64,000 nucleotides of DNA from positions 34,564-98,563 of the forward strand of contig VTPC01000842.1 of NCBI GenBank assembly GCA_011009095.1, in the 5' to 3' direction. A program made the position numbers and the translations under genes. The stretch's first letter is position 1. Each line of letters begins with the position of its first letter. The notes under the pieces were generated by a model. The model was not told the origin of the DNA. It searched no databases and worked only from the letters and a program-made list of their open reading frames with translations. Below, piece by piece: positions 1 to 13,200 of this stretch. This stretch comes from Ignelater luminosus (lineage: Eukaryota; Arthropoda; Insecta; Coleoptera; Elateridae).

Positions 1-3000
1 TTCTTTCTTTTTTGCATATAATTACAGCGATATTGACATTATAATTATTACTAATAAAAAGGAAATAGCTTTAATTTTCTAGTTTTCACTGAAAGTTTCT
101 CTTCTTTAAAACGGATGAGTGTATCAATATGCGTATTCCACAGATTTCAAAATCTAATTTTAAAACTTTCTCAGAAAACCACTTTATTAACCGTTATAAG
201 TACATATTAATTTTCTTTATGTTGGGAAAAACTTTATTTAATAATCGAAAGACGAGAAAAAATCAAACGAAGAAAACATTATTAGTCTTCAAGTAATTAA
301 CTCCTAATAAATTCGTGTCAAACAAACTGCTAATTAAAAAGAAGGAAAAAAAGAGTAGAAACCTTCCGCTTATTAACAGTTTAAGTTATTGGGCAACAGA
401 CTTACAACAGCGTGAACATTTGTTATCAAAATATATGAAGTTCTTAAATTTCTCTTTTAAGCTAATAAAATTATACCGGGATTTTTGTGAGATGACACTA
501 ACTTATATGTTCACACAATTTAATAAAAAATATTCCAACTTTAAAATTCGATATATCATAAAATGCTAAAATTCCACAGATTAATAATAATTATAATATG
601 TCGGCTTCGATATTTCAACCAAGGAAATGGTTGCTTTTTAAGGAATTCGAATGTAAGAACGTGTATATTTACAAACACTTCATAGTTTAATGTTTGACCT
701 TAACATCTATTAAGTCTCTGTTGATTTTATTAAAACAATTAACAGCTTTCTCTTGTATGGAAATGATCGAAGAACGAATTTACAGGACACTTATAGCCAT
801 CCACAACATTGTTTTAGTTTGCAGCTATTTATAATCTTTCCATAAATGCACAGACAAATTACAATCTGCATTAGTTGATTAGTTTACTTTTGTCCTAAAT
901 TGAGTCATTTGTTCTAATCAAAGTTAGAATTTGATCTAAGAACCAAGGAACGATAAAACCAAACAAAAATAAAATGTGCAGGCAGCTTGCTGAATATCGG
1001 AAACGGACTACGTTTAACAAGAATTTTGCCCAATACTGCAGTTGGCCGAATTAGCACTTTTGCCTAAAGTTCAAATCAGCATAATTCTCAATTCAGTTTT
1101 ATGGTTAAGTTAAGAAAAGTGATAACATTCATTGTCAATCGCAAATGTGACCAAAGACGTTTCTAAATAAGCTGTTGCCATTCCCTCGTTGGTTACATGT
1201 GTTTGAGATAATTTGGACCTACCTGGTACCGTCCATCATTATATTGACAGCAAACTGTAACATACAATTTAGCCAAGACTAACATTTAAGTTGAATATAT
1301 AACGATTCGGTTATTACCAAATAAACAATCAAACAATTTAAAATAAAAGTTAAATTTTCAAAACAGTATCTAACCGATATCACCAAAGCGCATAACGTCG
1401 GATAATACCGTAACACTGTCCCAATTCCTATTGATCATTTTCTGACTACCACTGATTAAAAATCGTGCAAGCAACAGCCTCGCACCATTTCGTGTCCTTC
1501 TTAGGAATAGAAACTTTTAATTTTATATATAGGAATTTACCGAAATCTAGCCACGTTACGTTTTTACGGATCTCATTCAAGCCTGATTTATTATCTTACC
1601 AAGGCAGAATAACTAAAAATTCTTGAAAGAGTGAAAATTTTAAAATGTTACTACAAGCTTCAGAAAACCTTTTAGTTGTTTCTAAAACTCCACAATTAAT
1701 TGATCAGACCTTGATGGTAAAAGCCAAGATGGCAAACATCTCGGCTTGCAAGTAACAACTAAGATTCCTTGGATTAACCTTGAATCTTAAACCATAGATG
1801 CTTGCGTTTGCGAGTTTTCCCATCTAGATTCTACTGAACTATTGTGGAGATCTAAATATTCTTGAATTGGTATTGCGTTCTTTAAACAGAACTGTTTTAG
1901 AGCGATACATCAGATTATAATAGACTGTGCAGTTTAAGATCCTAGTTGTTAAATTATGGTTTACTTTCTGCAATGAATTCTTTCACAGCACAATTTTGAG
2001 TACTACAGGCCTAGATCCATGGCTTGATTGGTAATTCTGTTTCACTCCTTCTTATTCTCGGTTGTTTCTTTTTATTACCTGATATAACTTTGTTCTTCCA
2101 TCTACTCTTCGACCTCCCTCTACGTCTGTCTAGAGTTTCACGATTTGACTTGATATTTAAGTTATTTGACTCGACTTGACTCGAAATCTAGTCTAGTTCA
2201 AGTCAAGTAATAGTAGTTGTACGTCAAGTACTTGAAAAATCAAGTAGTTCTTTAAGACTACTTGAGTTTTTATTTTAAAGTCGGCAAATGTATTCGTGGT
2301 TTCTAACAAATAACGTTTGATCCTTATTATTATTGATAAACTGCGGGATCGCGAAGGTCAATTTATGGCGATCCCGCTAGGTGTTCAACATCAATACTAA
2401 CCGCTAACCGCATTATTTACCTGAACCACTGATTGACTCACCTATGCTACTATCAGCACCGTTTTTATACGGATAAAACAACATTCATTGATGGCGTATT
2501 TGAGATTTTCATTTTATAGATATAAAGACAAATTTGAAAATATATAAATTTTTGGATACTTTTAGTCTCTTTATTTCCAGACCAGCACATTTTACTGGAA
2601 AGAATTATTAATGTCAAGTTTTGTCTACTGAATGGACTATGGGCAATTACTCATGGGCAATTACTCATGGTCAATTGTTTTGAAATCCTCTTCCTTCCCA
2701 TTCTGTTTACATTTCCCAACCATCAAATTCGTTCAGCTTTAATTACTGTTACTATCTCAGACTGTCCGTATAATTCTTTTATTTCCTGGTTGGTGCGCTG
2801 GACCCATTCATCTTCGATCTGCTTTCTACCAATTTGTTTTTCTTAAGACCTTTTGATTCCACACTTTAATCCTTAAATGATTCTGGTTTTTTAATGTTCA
2901 TAGCTCACTGGCTTATATCATCATTGGTCATATTACAGTTTTAGAAATCATAATTTATACACAGGAGGAAGACTCTTAAGTGTTTCTTTCAAGTTAGTTT

Positions 3001-3122
3001 CTCTAGGGGACTTCGAAATGACTTTTAGGACAACACATATCAAAATTTTAACTACCAGAGACTGATGAAAATAACAGTGTCAGGTATTAAGGTAAAAATC
3101 GATAAACAACAAGGAGGGTCAA
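1..3122. other. AT-rich DNA without recognisable genes
   Basis: I see only short open frames, no conserved protein motif and no transposon ends. Homopolymer and A/T runs dominate. A short CAAGT-rich patch is listed separately. The longest frame (315-569) has a composition typical of translated AT-rich noncoding DNA. Confidence 0.6.
2143..2268. repeat. Short degenerate CAAGT/ACTTG repeat
   Basis: The patch is built from imperfect copies of ACTTGA, ACTCGA and the reverse complement TCAAGT, in both orientations. It can form several small hairpins. I see no coding content. Confidence 0.6.
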
Positions 3123-4420
3123 ATTGATTGTCATTTGGTCATGGTAGATCATGATGATCAAATCTTTGGATTTTGAATTTTGACCAAAAGTTTGAGTTAG
3201 TGAATAGCGATATTTTAATGAGGTCGGGATGTAGGATTTCTGCGTTTTGTAGGAAAACTTAATTCGTTTTGGAAAATTCCTCGTCTAATGTTTGGAGGAA
3301 TACGGGGAATCTCTAAATCGTGCACTCTTTTCTGCTCGATTGCCTTTTTCACTTAATATTGTGACCCTTCGGGAAGTTGAGACACTCATCTACTGAAGTA
3401 TTGCTATTACTTGTCTTCGTTATCTAAAACTGCTCGATCGTACCACAAATGGCCCTATTGGGACAGGTGACATTGTTGTTGAATGTGTAACGATTGGAGG
3501 TTTTGCAGAGCATGAAACAAAGATGTTTGTGGCGGTGCCGATGCAAAGTTGATGTTAACAATAGATTGATTGTCAGTTGGCCGTGGCGGATCATGATGAT
3601 CAAGTCTTTGAATTTCGAATTGTGGCCAAAAGTTTTGAGTTAGTGAATAGCGATGTTTTAATGAGGCCGGACGGTAGAGTTTTTGCCTTTTGCATAAAGA
3701 CTCATTTCATTTTGGTTTGAGAAATGCGAAGAATTTCTAAATCTTGCACTCTTTTCTGCTCGATTGCCTTTTTCGCTTAATATTACAACTCTTCGGGAAG
3801 TTGAAACACCCATCCACTGAAGTATTGCTTACAAATTGTTCTTTTCGTTATCCAGAATTGCTCGATCGTATCACAGATAGCTCCGTCGAGACAGGTGACC
3901 TTGCTGTTGAAGGTATTGCAGGGTATGAAGCAAAGGTGTTCGTCGCGGTGCTGATACGAAGATGATGTTAACGGTAAATTGATTGCCATTTGGTCATGTT
4001 GCTGGAGATAACGGTGTTCATGGTAGCAGCACTGATGATGATGATGTGAATATGTAGGTATTGCAATTATGGATTAAAGTATTTGGATTTCGGATTATGA
4101 CCGAAGGATTAATAAGATCGGAAGGTGGCGTTTTGGGGTTTTGTAGAAAAACTTATATAATTTTGGTTCGGGAAATCTTCCATCTGATTTCTTTAAATTG
4201 TGCGCTCTATTCTGCTCGATTGCTTTCTTCGCTTAACCTCACGACCTTTTGGGAAGTTGAGACACATTCATTGGGTTGTTTTCGTTGTAATCCAAAGTCG
4301 CTCTATTGCATCACGAGCTTCTGTATCGAAACAGTGACTTTTTTGCCGAATGTGGAACGATTGAAAGTTTTGTAGGGTACGAAATCAATATGTACATATG
4401 TGGCGGCACTGCTGCAAAGG
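3123..4420. repeat. Three tandem copies of a ~430-bp repeat
   Basis: Units begin near 3123, 3565 and 3978, each with ATTGATTG followed by a segment resembling CATTTGGTCATG, giving periods of about 442 and 413 bp. All three share blocks such as TTCTGCTCGATTGC and a later TTCGGGAAGTTGA-type block in the same order. The third unit carries extra sequence with a GATGATGATGATG stretch near 4035. Divergence between copies is considerable, so the duplication is not recent. Short frames here (for example 3744-3965) are by-products of the repeat. Confidence 0.8.
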
Positions 4421-4471
4421 TAAGACAGTATCAAGGTATCCAATGGTATTTGTTCGTTGATGGTCGATAGT

Positions 4472-4511
4472 TAATGGATTATAGTTTGCCTCTGGAAACT
4501 ACAATCCATTA
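4472..4511. repeat. Short perfect-like hairpin
   Basis: TAATGGATTATAGTTT is followed after 8 bases by its near-exact reverse complement AAACTACAATCCATTA, with one mismatch in 16 pairs. It lies just outside the tandem ~430-bp units. Its role is unknown; it could be a terminal hairpin of an element. Confidence 0.6.
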
Positions 4512-7489
4512 AGTATCTCTGAGGGTGGATGCTTTTTTGGAAAAAGTAATTCTTTTCAGAACCATAACTACCCATTTTTCCCTGATCGTCGTCGTAAGTG
4601 CAAATGTCTGTGCAGCTTCAGAAAACCACTGAGAATGGTTGCTGGCCTACTCGAATGGAGGAGACGAAATGTTGCTTACCTGACTAGACAAACGCAACAT
4701 TAGCTCACTTTTGGCCTTTTTGCCTATTTACGACGGCCTCACCTCATGATACCATACTGAATATGGGCCTTGTTACCTAGATTCTTGTAAAAGATATGAA
4801 CGGGGTCTTAGCCGGATTTTAATCAATGACTTCTGACTAACAAAGTGGCAAAATCAGATAAGAGTCGCTAAAAACGAACATCGCCACGGCCTGTCTCACT
4901 CTTTGGCTGTTTTTTGACTGTGAACCTGCGGCGTGTACAATCATAGTGTTTCTTCTTTTTTTTACGTTTCTCTTTACAGTAGAAGCTGAAGGAGAAAAAG
5001 ATTGAAGTATCAAACTTTCTGTTTACTAATCTTTCTGGACAAATTTCTTATGTCGGCGGTGTTTCTTGACCTTTTTCTGTTCACTTGGTATGATCTGTTT
5101 TCAACTTTACTTACTATGTGAAGATTTCCAAAGAATTGTATCGGCCCATCTGGCTTGGTAGACTTTTGATGTCTACTACATCAATCTAGTGATCTCCATG
5201 GGAAAGGCGAAGCTTTTAAGAAATATGGAAGAGAAGAGAACCGTATTGGTATTGGCCTCTTAAAGGTAGTAACAGACCTGATTTTACATATAATAGAACT
5301 AAACGTGAAGCGTCTATCTGCAATGTCTACTTCTTATGTTAGTGTTGCCGTCGTGCATGAATAATTTATATTACAACGTTCTAAAACTAACTTTATTGAT
5401 TGAAAACCATTTTAACAATAACAATGAAGGTGTTAAACGTTTCCTTAACTCGCCTAACCTTGACGCATGCAGCCCAAGGATATGAGAAGTCGATAGTGTT
5501 TTCGTTTGAAATAATCAAGATAAAGATTATTGAAATAATTATTTGTTTATTGAAATTTTATTGTTAGATATTATTTTATCTTGTTGTACCAGTTGAGCAG
5601 TCAAGATTTTCTCTGACTCCAGCTGATTTATCATTAATGGTGACTAGATAAATCGCTAAAACACTAAAATAATCAGTTACTGCTCCACTTCTGTATTCTA
5701 GGACCGGCTGTGATTTATGTGTTTATAAATTAAATAGTGACCACTAGTAATTTTTTATAAAAGTAGGGCAACATGAAAAATGACAATCTTTCTTTTAATA
5801 AATTGTTTACTATTATTATTAAATTCTTTGTAATTATTTTACTTTATTTTTCATTTCCAATTTAAATTTAAATTTTTGTCAATCATAAGCAATAATAATA
5901 GTAATAATAATAACGAAGCATAATAACATCCGCATACAAAGAAAGCTACTCCGATAATCTATGCAACATAATACACAGAACCAATAATTTTAACGGATCT
6001 ACACTTCAATTAAATGCACACATTCGAGTTCTAGAGTAATGACTCGATATATACGCAATTTACTTATTAATTTACTATGCTAATAAGCGAAGAAAAAATA
6101 ACTTATCAATGTAAAATGAAATGTTAAATATGAGAGCTAACGGTTGAAGAAATTTATCAAGGCCTATCAAGTTATTCATTTGTAAAACGGCAAAAGTTCC
6201 TCTCGGTCTTGATACATTTCCGTAAAATTCTCTGTTCACTTTTACCGATTGTTACTAATTAAAATTTTTATATACGAGTCAAAACTAATTATAATTGTTA
6301 TTATTATTTAAATAACTTTTTTTCTCTCTCTTCGTCACTGTTTGTCACCTTAAAATGTAACTTATTTAGAAATTAATGCGGCATGAAGTTTATAACGGAA
6401 AGGTTGAACGTGTTATGTATAGAAAGACCTTATTAAAAAAGACGTTTTAACGAATGTTTGGAAACGAAAATGATACTTAACAGGTTTTTAATTCGATTTA
6501 ATTTTTTTAAAGCAACAACGCGTAAAAATGTAATTTGATATTCTACTAACACGCATTTTCCTCTTTTCAGTTTTTTTATGACGTGTAAACCGTATAAAAG
6601 AGTTGTTATTTCATGCTGAAATTGATTATTTTCATATTTAGAAAGAAACGTGCAATTCTATCTTGTAAACATATAAAAAGTAGTTTTCTGATAAAATAAT
6701 TTCAAACGGATGACTTTATAAATTGGTTTGATTTCTGTGAAATTTGAAGAGAGTTTTAAAATTTATCATCTTCCTGCCGTTGGCTTTTGTTTAAACAACA
6801 GGAATTCATTTGACTATTATGAGAAAGATAAAGAGGCTTGATTAATGCTGTGCCTACAGAACAGTAGATAACTCGCCGGTTCTTTAACATGTGTGCTTTG
6901 ATTGAGGTTAGCCAAATTATTCTTGATTTTGATCTAGTCTTTATTTCTAATCCACAGAACGAAATTAAAGAATTAGAGCAAGTTGCTCATAAGAATTGCG
7001 TCCACCATTTTAGAAAATTAAAAAAAAGGTTTATTGATCCTGCTGTACTCTCTTAGATTTGAACAAACCTCCAAACTGTTAGAAAAGAAATTCGGTTCAG
7101 TTCACACTAATTTCTTTTGAGTCCTACATCATTGACTATTCTGGTCTATTGACTACAAGATAACGCAGGTGATTGTGTACCAGAAATGGCCAAAACTAAG
7201 TATTCCCATCCAATGAGAACGTATGCTACAATCATCAATGTTTCAAAAAAAAGCCAAGAATTTGTATTGATGATTATTAAATATCAGAAATTGTGCAGCA
7301 ATGTCTAAAAGTCCTTGGAATAGTTTTTTAAGAGTTTGGAGATTTTTTTGCTTTCGGTTTTATCTGCGTAGATAAACTTGGCTGTCATAGGCGGCCAGCT
7401 TTATTGCGCTTTCATTCTTTAACCTTATTGACAGATAGTCTACGTGGAATGACTACGTATGATCGCGCTTAGTACTTTCCTTATCTATG
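4512..7489. other. AT-rich DNA, nothing recognised
   Basis: I found no conserved coding frame, RNA gene or transposon terminus. There are only simple A/T-rich tracts, such as ATAATAATAGTAATAATAATAA near 5890. Confidence 0.55.
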
Positions 7490-9265
7490 CGCTCTCAACC
7501 TGAAATTGCGACCAATCAACTTCAAATTGAGACCAATCAACTTTAAACTAAAATCAATCAACTTCAGTTGAGATAAGTAAACTTCAGTTTGAGATCGATG
7601 AACTTCAACTGAGATCAGTAAACTTCAAATTGGGATGAATCAACTTCAATTAAGATCAATCAACTTCAGATTGGATCAATGAACTTCAGAATGCAATTAA
7701 TGAACTTCAAATTGGAATAATCAATTTTGAATTGGACAAAGCAACTTTAATTGATATTAGTACTCTTTAGATTGAGATCAATCTAACTTCAAATTGAGAT
7801 CAATTTAATTTAAAATTGAAATCAATCGGCATGGAATTGGAATAATGAATTTCGAATTGGACTAATCAACTTTAATCGAAATCAATCAACTTCAATTGAG
7901 ATCAGCAAACTTGAAATTGAGATCAATCAACTTCAATCGAGACTAATCAACTTCAGATTGAGATCAATGAACTTTAAATTGGAATAATCAGTTTCGAATT
8001 GAACAAAACAACTTCAATTGAGATCAGTAGTTTTCAAACTGATTTCAATCAATTTCATATTGAACTAATCGAGGTTATTTGAAATCAAGAAACTTTAAAT
8101 TGAGATCAATTAACTTTAAATTGAAATCAAATAACCTCAAATCGGAACTAATAAACTAAAATTGAGTTGAGATTTAGTCTCGATCTGAAATTGATTGATG
8201 TATATTGAAGTTGATTTGTCCAATCCGAAAACTGCATCATCTTGATATTAAGTTCAGATTAGTCTTAATTTAAAGTTGATTAGTCCAATTTGAGATTGAT
8301 TGGTCTCAACTTGAGTTTGAAGAAGTATAAGTTCTTTCTCAAGCTTTCATACTCTTTTGCATTGTACTGAACTTGGGCTACTGCAATTTTGACAGTCTTG
8401 ATTAAACAGTTTTTCCCATATTCCCGTGAAAAAGTTAAATCATTTAAAATAAATTAAAGCTGCAAGAACGAATATGTCAGAATGATTTTTCTTGTATTTC
8501 TTCAAGCTTAAATTGGAACAAAGCAACTTCAGACTGAGACCAATCAATTTCAAAACAAAATTAATCAACTTGAGATCGCTCAACTTCAAATTCAGATGAA
8601 TCAACTTCAGAGTGGAATAATCAATTTTAAATTAGGCTAAACAAGTTCAGTTGAGACCAATCAACTTCTTAAGTTGAGAATATTCAATTTCAAATTGAAA
8701 CTTATTTCAATTTGAAGTTATTTGATCTCAATTGATGTTAATTTGAGTATTTCAATCTGAGCACTACACTAGCTCGACATTGAATTTAGATTAGTCTTAC
8801 TTTGAAGTTGATTAATTCGATTTGAGGTTGGTTGGTCTCAAATTGAGCTTGAAAGGGTATGAGTTCTTACTCACGTTTTCATATTCGTTTGAATTATGCG
8901 AAGCCGGTCGCGCTTTGTCCTGCTCTATATTGAATTTTAAAATCCGATCATAGTTTAGCAAAATCTGCTTCAATCAAGCTACTCTCTACCACAGAGATTT
9001 TCAAATTACAGTTTTTGGATCAAATGTCGCTACTATCTTTTGGACAGTCTTGATTAAACAGTTTCTATCATACTTGCGTGGAAAAAAGCTAAATAATATA
9101 AAATAAATCAAAGCTACAAGAACGAAGAACTGAATGATTATTTTGTACCTCTTCAAGCTCAAATTGGAACCAAGTCAACGTTAAACTGAGATCTTTAATT
9201 TTAAATTGAGACTAATCTGAACTCAATGTCAAGTTGATTAGTCTCAATTTGAATTTGAATTATTC
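7490..9265. repeat. Satellite A, locus 1 (~20-22-bp units, alternating polarity)
   Basis: The region is made of degenerate units around AATCAACTTCAAATTG, usually joined by GAGATC, GGACTA or GAGACT spacers. Units run forward from about 7500 to 8160 and are then reversed (AGTTGATTAGTCCAATTTGA type) to about 8330. The same forward-to-reverse pattern repeats at about 8510-8690/8700-8870 and 9160-9210/9215-9265. The same family recurs at 31.1-32.8 kb. Each forward/reverse pair could fold as an imperfect hairpin. There is no coding potential. Confidence 0.85.
8311..9182. repeat. Higher-order duplication inside satellite A locus 1
   Basis: Non-satellite spacers between the arrays are copies of each other. 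A segment starting near 8311 (containing AAGTATAAGTTCTTTCTC) recurs near 8848. The segment from 8391 (GACAGTCTTGATTAAACAG, AAAGCTGCAAGAACGAA) recurs from 9043. The second copy has about 110 bp more between these two blocks. The array-plus-spacer module was therefore duplicated as a unit. Confidence 0.75.
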
Positions 9266-9948
9266 ATAGCCTTTCACCATGTCATGTCATGTTTTGGTTT
9301 GGTTGAAAGCAGCACAGCAAACATGGCAAAAGATTGGAAAACAAAGACACAAAAAGGCACGTATTTTACGGTACTAACATCTTCGTTGTTCTGATGCTTA
9401 TTATGTAACAGTGACGAAGTTTATGTCTACGTATTATCTGGTCATTTTGATGTTGTTTGTGTAAGAGAAAAAAAAAGGGATCAAAGTTTTTATTTGATTT
9501 TTGGGTCACTTTCCAATGGTAAAAGAGTGTTCACCCGTCGTGATAGTGTAAACAGTAAGTATTCGAAGTTGGAAGCTTGAATAAGTGCGTAACCATTTTG
9601 GCAATCTCCAAACTGTACACCCCCTTCTTATGAGTTAATTTCTATAAATGGCCATTTTCTTTATCCCACGTTACACGATCTTATTGCGAGCGACTGCATC
9701 AAGACAGATGGCCTTGTAGTGGGACAAATGAAGAGTTTATAGATGGTGCAAAGTCTTAATAGCAAATCACGGCGATTCTGCTGTTAATTGAGAGTAAATA
9801 ATAAGAAAATCTTTAGATAAGAAAAGTCACGGGATTAACTGAAAACAAGGGTACTAAAGACTGAATTACCTTTATCTGCATTTCAGTCGTTTAGATACAC
9901 AGAAAAAAGACTAAAAAAGGTTTTAAGCGGCAACTAGACTTCAAGAAG
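9266..9948. other. Unassigned sequence
   Basis: No satellite units, transposon ends or conserved coding motifs were recognised. A weak resemblance of 9640-9740 to the ~430-bp repeat at 3.1-4.4 kb is too diverged to call. Confidence 0.5.
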
Positions 9949-10215
9949 TTGTTGAGAAATTTGAAAGATCAGCATCTGATTGATACGGCGATAGAGTTAC
10001 AGTTCGGTTGCAGGTTTGTGGGATTACTTAGCAACACAGCGGTACTCGTGCTACGGTTGCATTCAGGAAGTCCATCACTTAGATCTTTCCATGGTGTTTC
10101 ATCTTCCCCATGCCAACCCATCAAAGAATTACCGTCGCTAGAATCTCTATACGCTCCTACTTCGCTAATCCGCTGTTTGAGTGATCTGAGTAACCGTCGC
10201 GATCAATGCCATGAT
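9949..10215. other. GC-richer patch with long open frames, unidentified
   Basis: This patch is less AT-rich than its surroundings and is open on both strands. The plus frame gives a 107-residue reading without an ATG start. The minus strand is open for about 75 codons (10199 down to about 9974) in a Ser/Asp/Asn-rich frame. I do not recognise either product. It could be an exon or decayed gene copy, but I see no supporting splice or promoter context. Confidence 0.25.
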
Positions 10216-13200
10216 GTCACTGTCGTCGTATATAATCACCCGCTAAATTTCTCGTTGCTTTTTTTTGGCTAAAGAAAAATCTACTTCTAAAACAAGCAAG
10301 AAGCACAGACAACTGCTCCAAGGCTCGCAGATTTAAGGGGCCAAAACTTTTTTCTGTCTTGATGATCAAGGAGTGGTACCACTTAGTTGTGCGTATACTC
10401 GACTGCAGGTCCATATAAACATGTTGCGCTTATCGATACTACTTCGCTGGACAATAATACATATGCAATTTTTATAAGATAATGACGTCATTCATGCCAA
10501 ACAACTGATTATTCAACGGCTCAAGACGTGTCGAAGTTCTTTACCTGTGTATACCCTACATACACGCGTACAGCAATTTTTATTTTTTTTTCCTACTTTT
10601 CTTGGCTGAGAAAAACGATCTCTAAGTAAGACAGTAATTGAATAAAATTAAGAAAGTGAGCAACAGTATTTTATGAGTCTTTCAAAACTGAATACTGAAC
10701 GTCACTTTTTTAAGGGATTGGATGTCGCACCGGTGATTTGTCTGTGGTTTTCAAAGAAACTGTTAGCCATTATAGAAATTCTGGTTTCTCTCCAGTCTAC
10801 CACTACTGTGTATCTTCATGACTTCAGTACTGTAAGCATTTAGCAATCTTGTTCTATTGACAATGACATTGGTGGTGTAGCCATGAAAACTCCTCTGCAA
10901 TATTTTTTAGTGGTTTTGATGCCTGTGGTAGATTAAGTCTGAAAATTATAACCAAAGAGAAAAACTTAGAGGTTTTTTAGAAGTAGGTACTTTAAAGTTA
11001 TTTATCTTATAGCTTCTTCCTAATAAGTCAGTATTGATTTGTACGATGGAATGGGTGCTCTAGTAGTCCTCTTGGTTTACTTGAATGTTGTACAACATGC
11101 CAGGAACTCTTGAACTTTTTATTGTTATCTGATTTCCATCTCTACCTTTAGATGAGAACAAACTATGGATGTGTGGTATTTTTTTTTATTTTGTTTAGTT
11201 CCGGCTATTTTTTCTGTTTTGTTGCATCAGATTGATTTGTATATACCATCACGCTATTTCACTACTTAGAGGATTCGTAACTAAAGAAACTCGATCATCG
11301 ATTGAGATTGTAACTTGTTCATCAAAGTGAAACTAGTAACTCGCAGACCTTTGGATGGGATTTTAGTTGATGTGCAAGGCGCATGGAGTTCATATTAATA
11401 ATAAATGGAGGGGACTTGTTAGACATACCTATCCTAGCAAGATCAAGCCACTCGAGAAACTAATTTGTGATGTGGACGGCTAGTTTACTAAAGCAACACA
11501 ACTCGTATGATCGAGGCTAAGTTAATGCGTGTATGAATATGAGCACAAACACTTACCTTAATGAAACCGTATACTTGCGGTGTCTAGCAGTGTTTTGTTA
11601 AGTTTTCGAGGAGCCCTATTTAAGAAGTTAAAAATACAAGCTAAAGTCAACTAATTAATGTAACCTTCAATTACATTGCAACCAATACTTAAGATTTCTG
11701 GACCTTTCAACAGTTACTTCATCAACTCGTCTAGTTTTTCTTTGAAGGTTGCTCTTGTTATTGACAAGAACATAATTAATGTAAAATACTATCTTACAAC
11801 TAACATAAGTTGCAAGCGCTTATAACTTATTACAAAATGAATACTTTGACAGAATATTTTATTATTACGCGAACTATTAGTTATTTATCTTTAAGCAAGT
11901 ATGTTTTTCTTGGTATTACTGAAAACTAATACAAAGATAAGATATTTTGAATACAACACACTTTCATTAAAAACTGTATATTATGTACGTACGCACATGC
12001 CGACAAGGGAATCGCTTTGATAATTAGACATTTAATAGTTAAATAGTTGTTACTTTTTAGTAATTACGATCGTACATAAATATTATTTTAATCCTTCAAA
12101 TTGACATTGGTATATCGTAAAATAGTCAGTGTACGTATTCTCAATTAACATCTATCGTAATGCGCAATTAAACATATAACGAAGCCAGAGAAAGAGAAAA
12201 ACGAACGTATCCTGAGGAAGCGGGCATTTAGTGTTGCGTTTTTTTGACCCAGCAATTTACTGGAACGTAATCACGCTAGAGCTTTAGATAGCTTTCGCTC
12301 TAAGCGCTAAACCTATATTACATGAGATAATTATGTTGAAGAAAACATTCTTCATTATATTCATAATTCATTGTTATGTGTTTACTGTATGATGATGAGA
12401 ATACTGATAGAAGAGCAATTGTAAAATCGAAACGTAAAAGAAGAATATTTAACATACAAGACTGTAACTTATAAGTCGTGCTTTGCCGAAAGGATTAATA
12501 AGTTTTAGAGCACAAATTTTGTCTAAGCTATACCACAATAACACTCCTCCACGCCAACATCTCAATATCTCAACTTTTCATAAGAACAATGGTGAGTTTT
12601 TAAGGTGATATAGTAAGTTAATGGCGGGAGCGTCGCTACCGGACAGTGGCGGACCGGCCAATTAACTTCTCGAATTTTAGAGCCGCATTCCTCAACGCGA
12701 ACAAAGGCTGGTCGCGTGATGAATTCTCCCATTTAGCCCGGGGTTGTCATTTTTTTCAAAGAATTCTGATTCTGTCGTGCTGTTATTGGTTTACTTCGGT
12801 TTTAGTGTAATTTTTGTTCTTTTGGTTCTCATGCCACTTTTCAAATACCTACTACTAAAGATTGAACTTCGTGCTGCTACTACCCGCAGCTTTATGCTTT
12901 TAACGTTCAAACAGGAGGCTCTCCATCAAAGTAATTAACAAATAATTATCGCGCCAGTCAAAATTTAATTAAAGCTATTTCAAAATCGTGTCGGCTATTA
13001 CGGATCCTTTTCCCTTGTAATTGCAACATCTCTCACTGTTTTCAATAAAATTCGTAATAATAACTATTTATATCCTGACATTACCAATTATATCGATGTA
13101 TTCATTTAATAATTTAATTTATAATAAAGGATTACAGATAATTGAAGATTTGTTGTTTTTCACAAAATAGACGAAACTAGAAATCTGAATTAATTAATAC

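Noticed and set aside
12645-12665. hAT-like terminus CAGTGGCGGACCGG
   Set aside because: No matching inverted end or target duplication was found within several kilobases.
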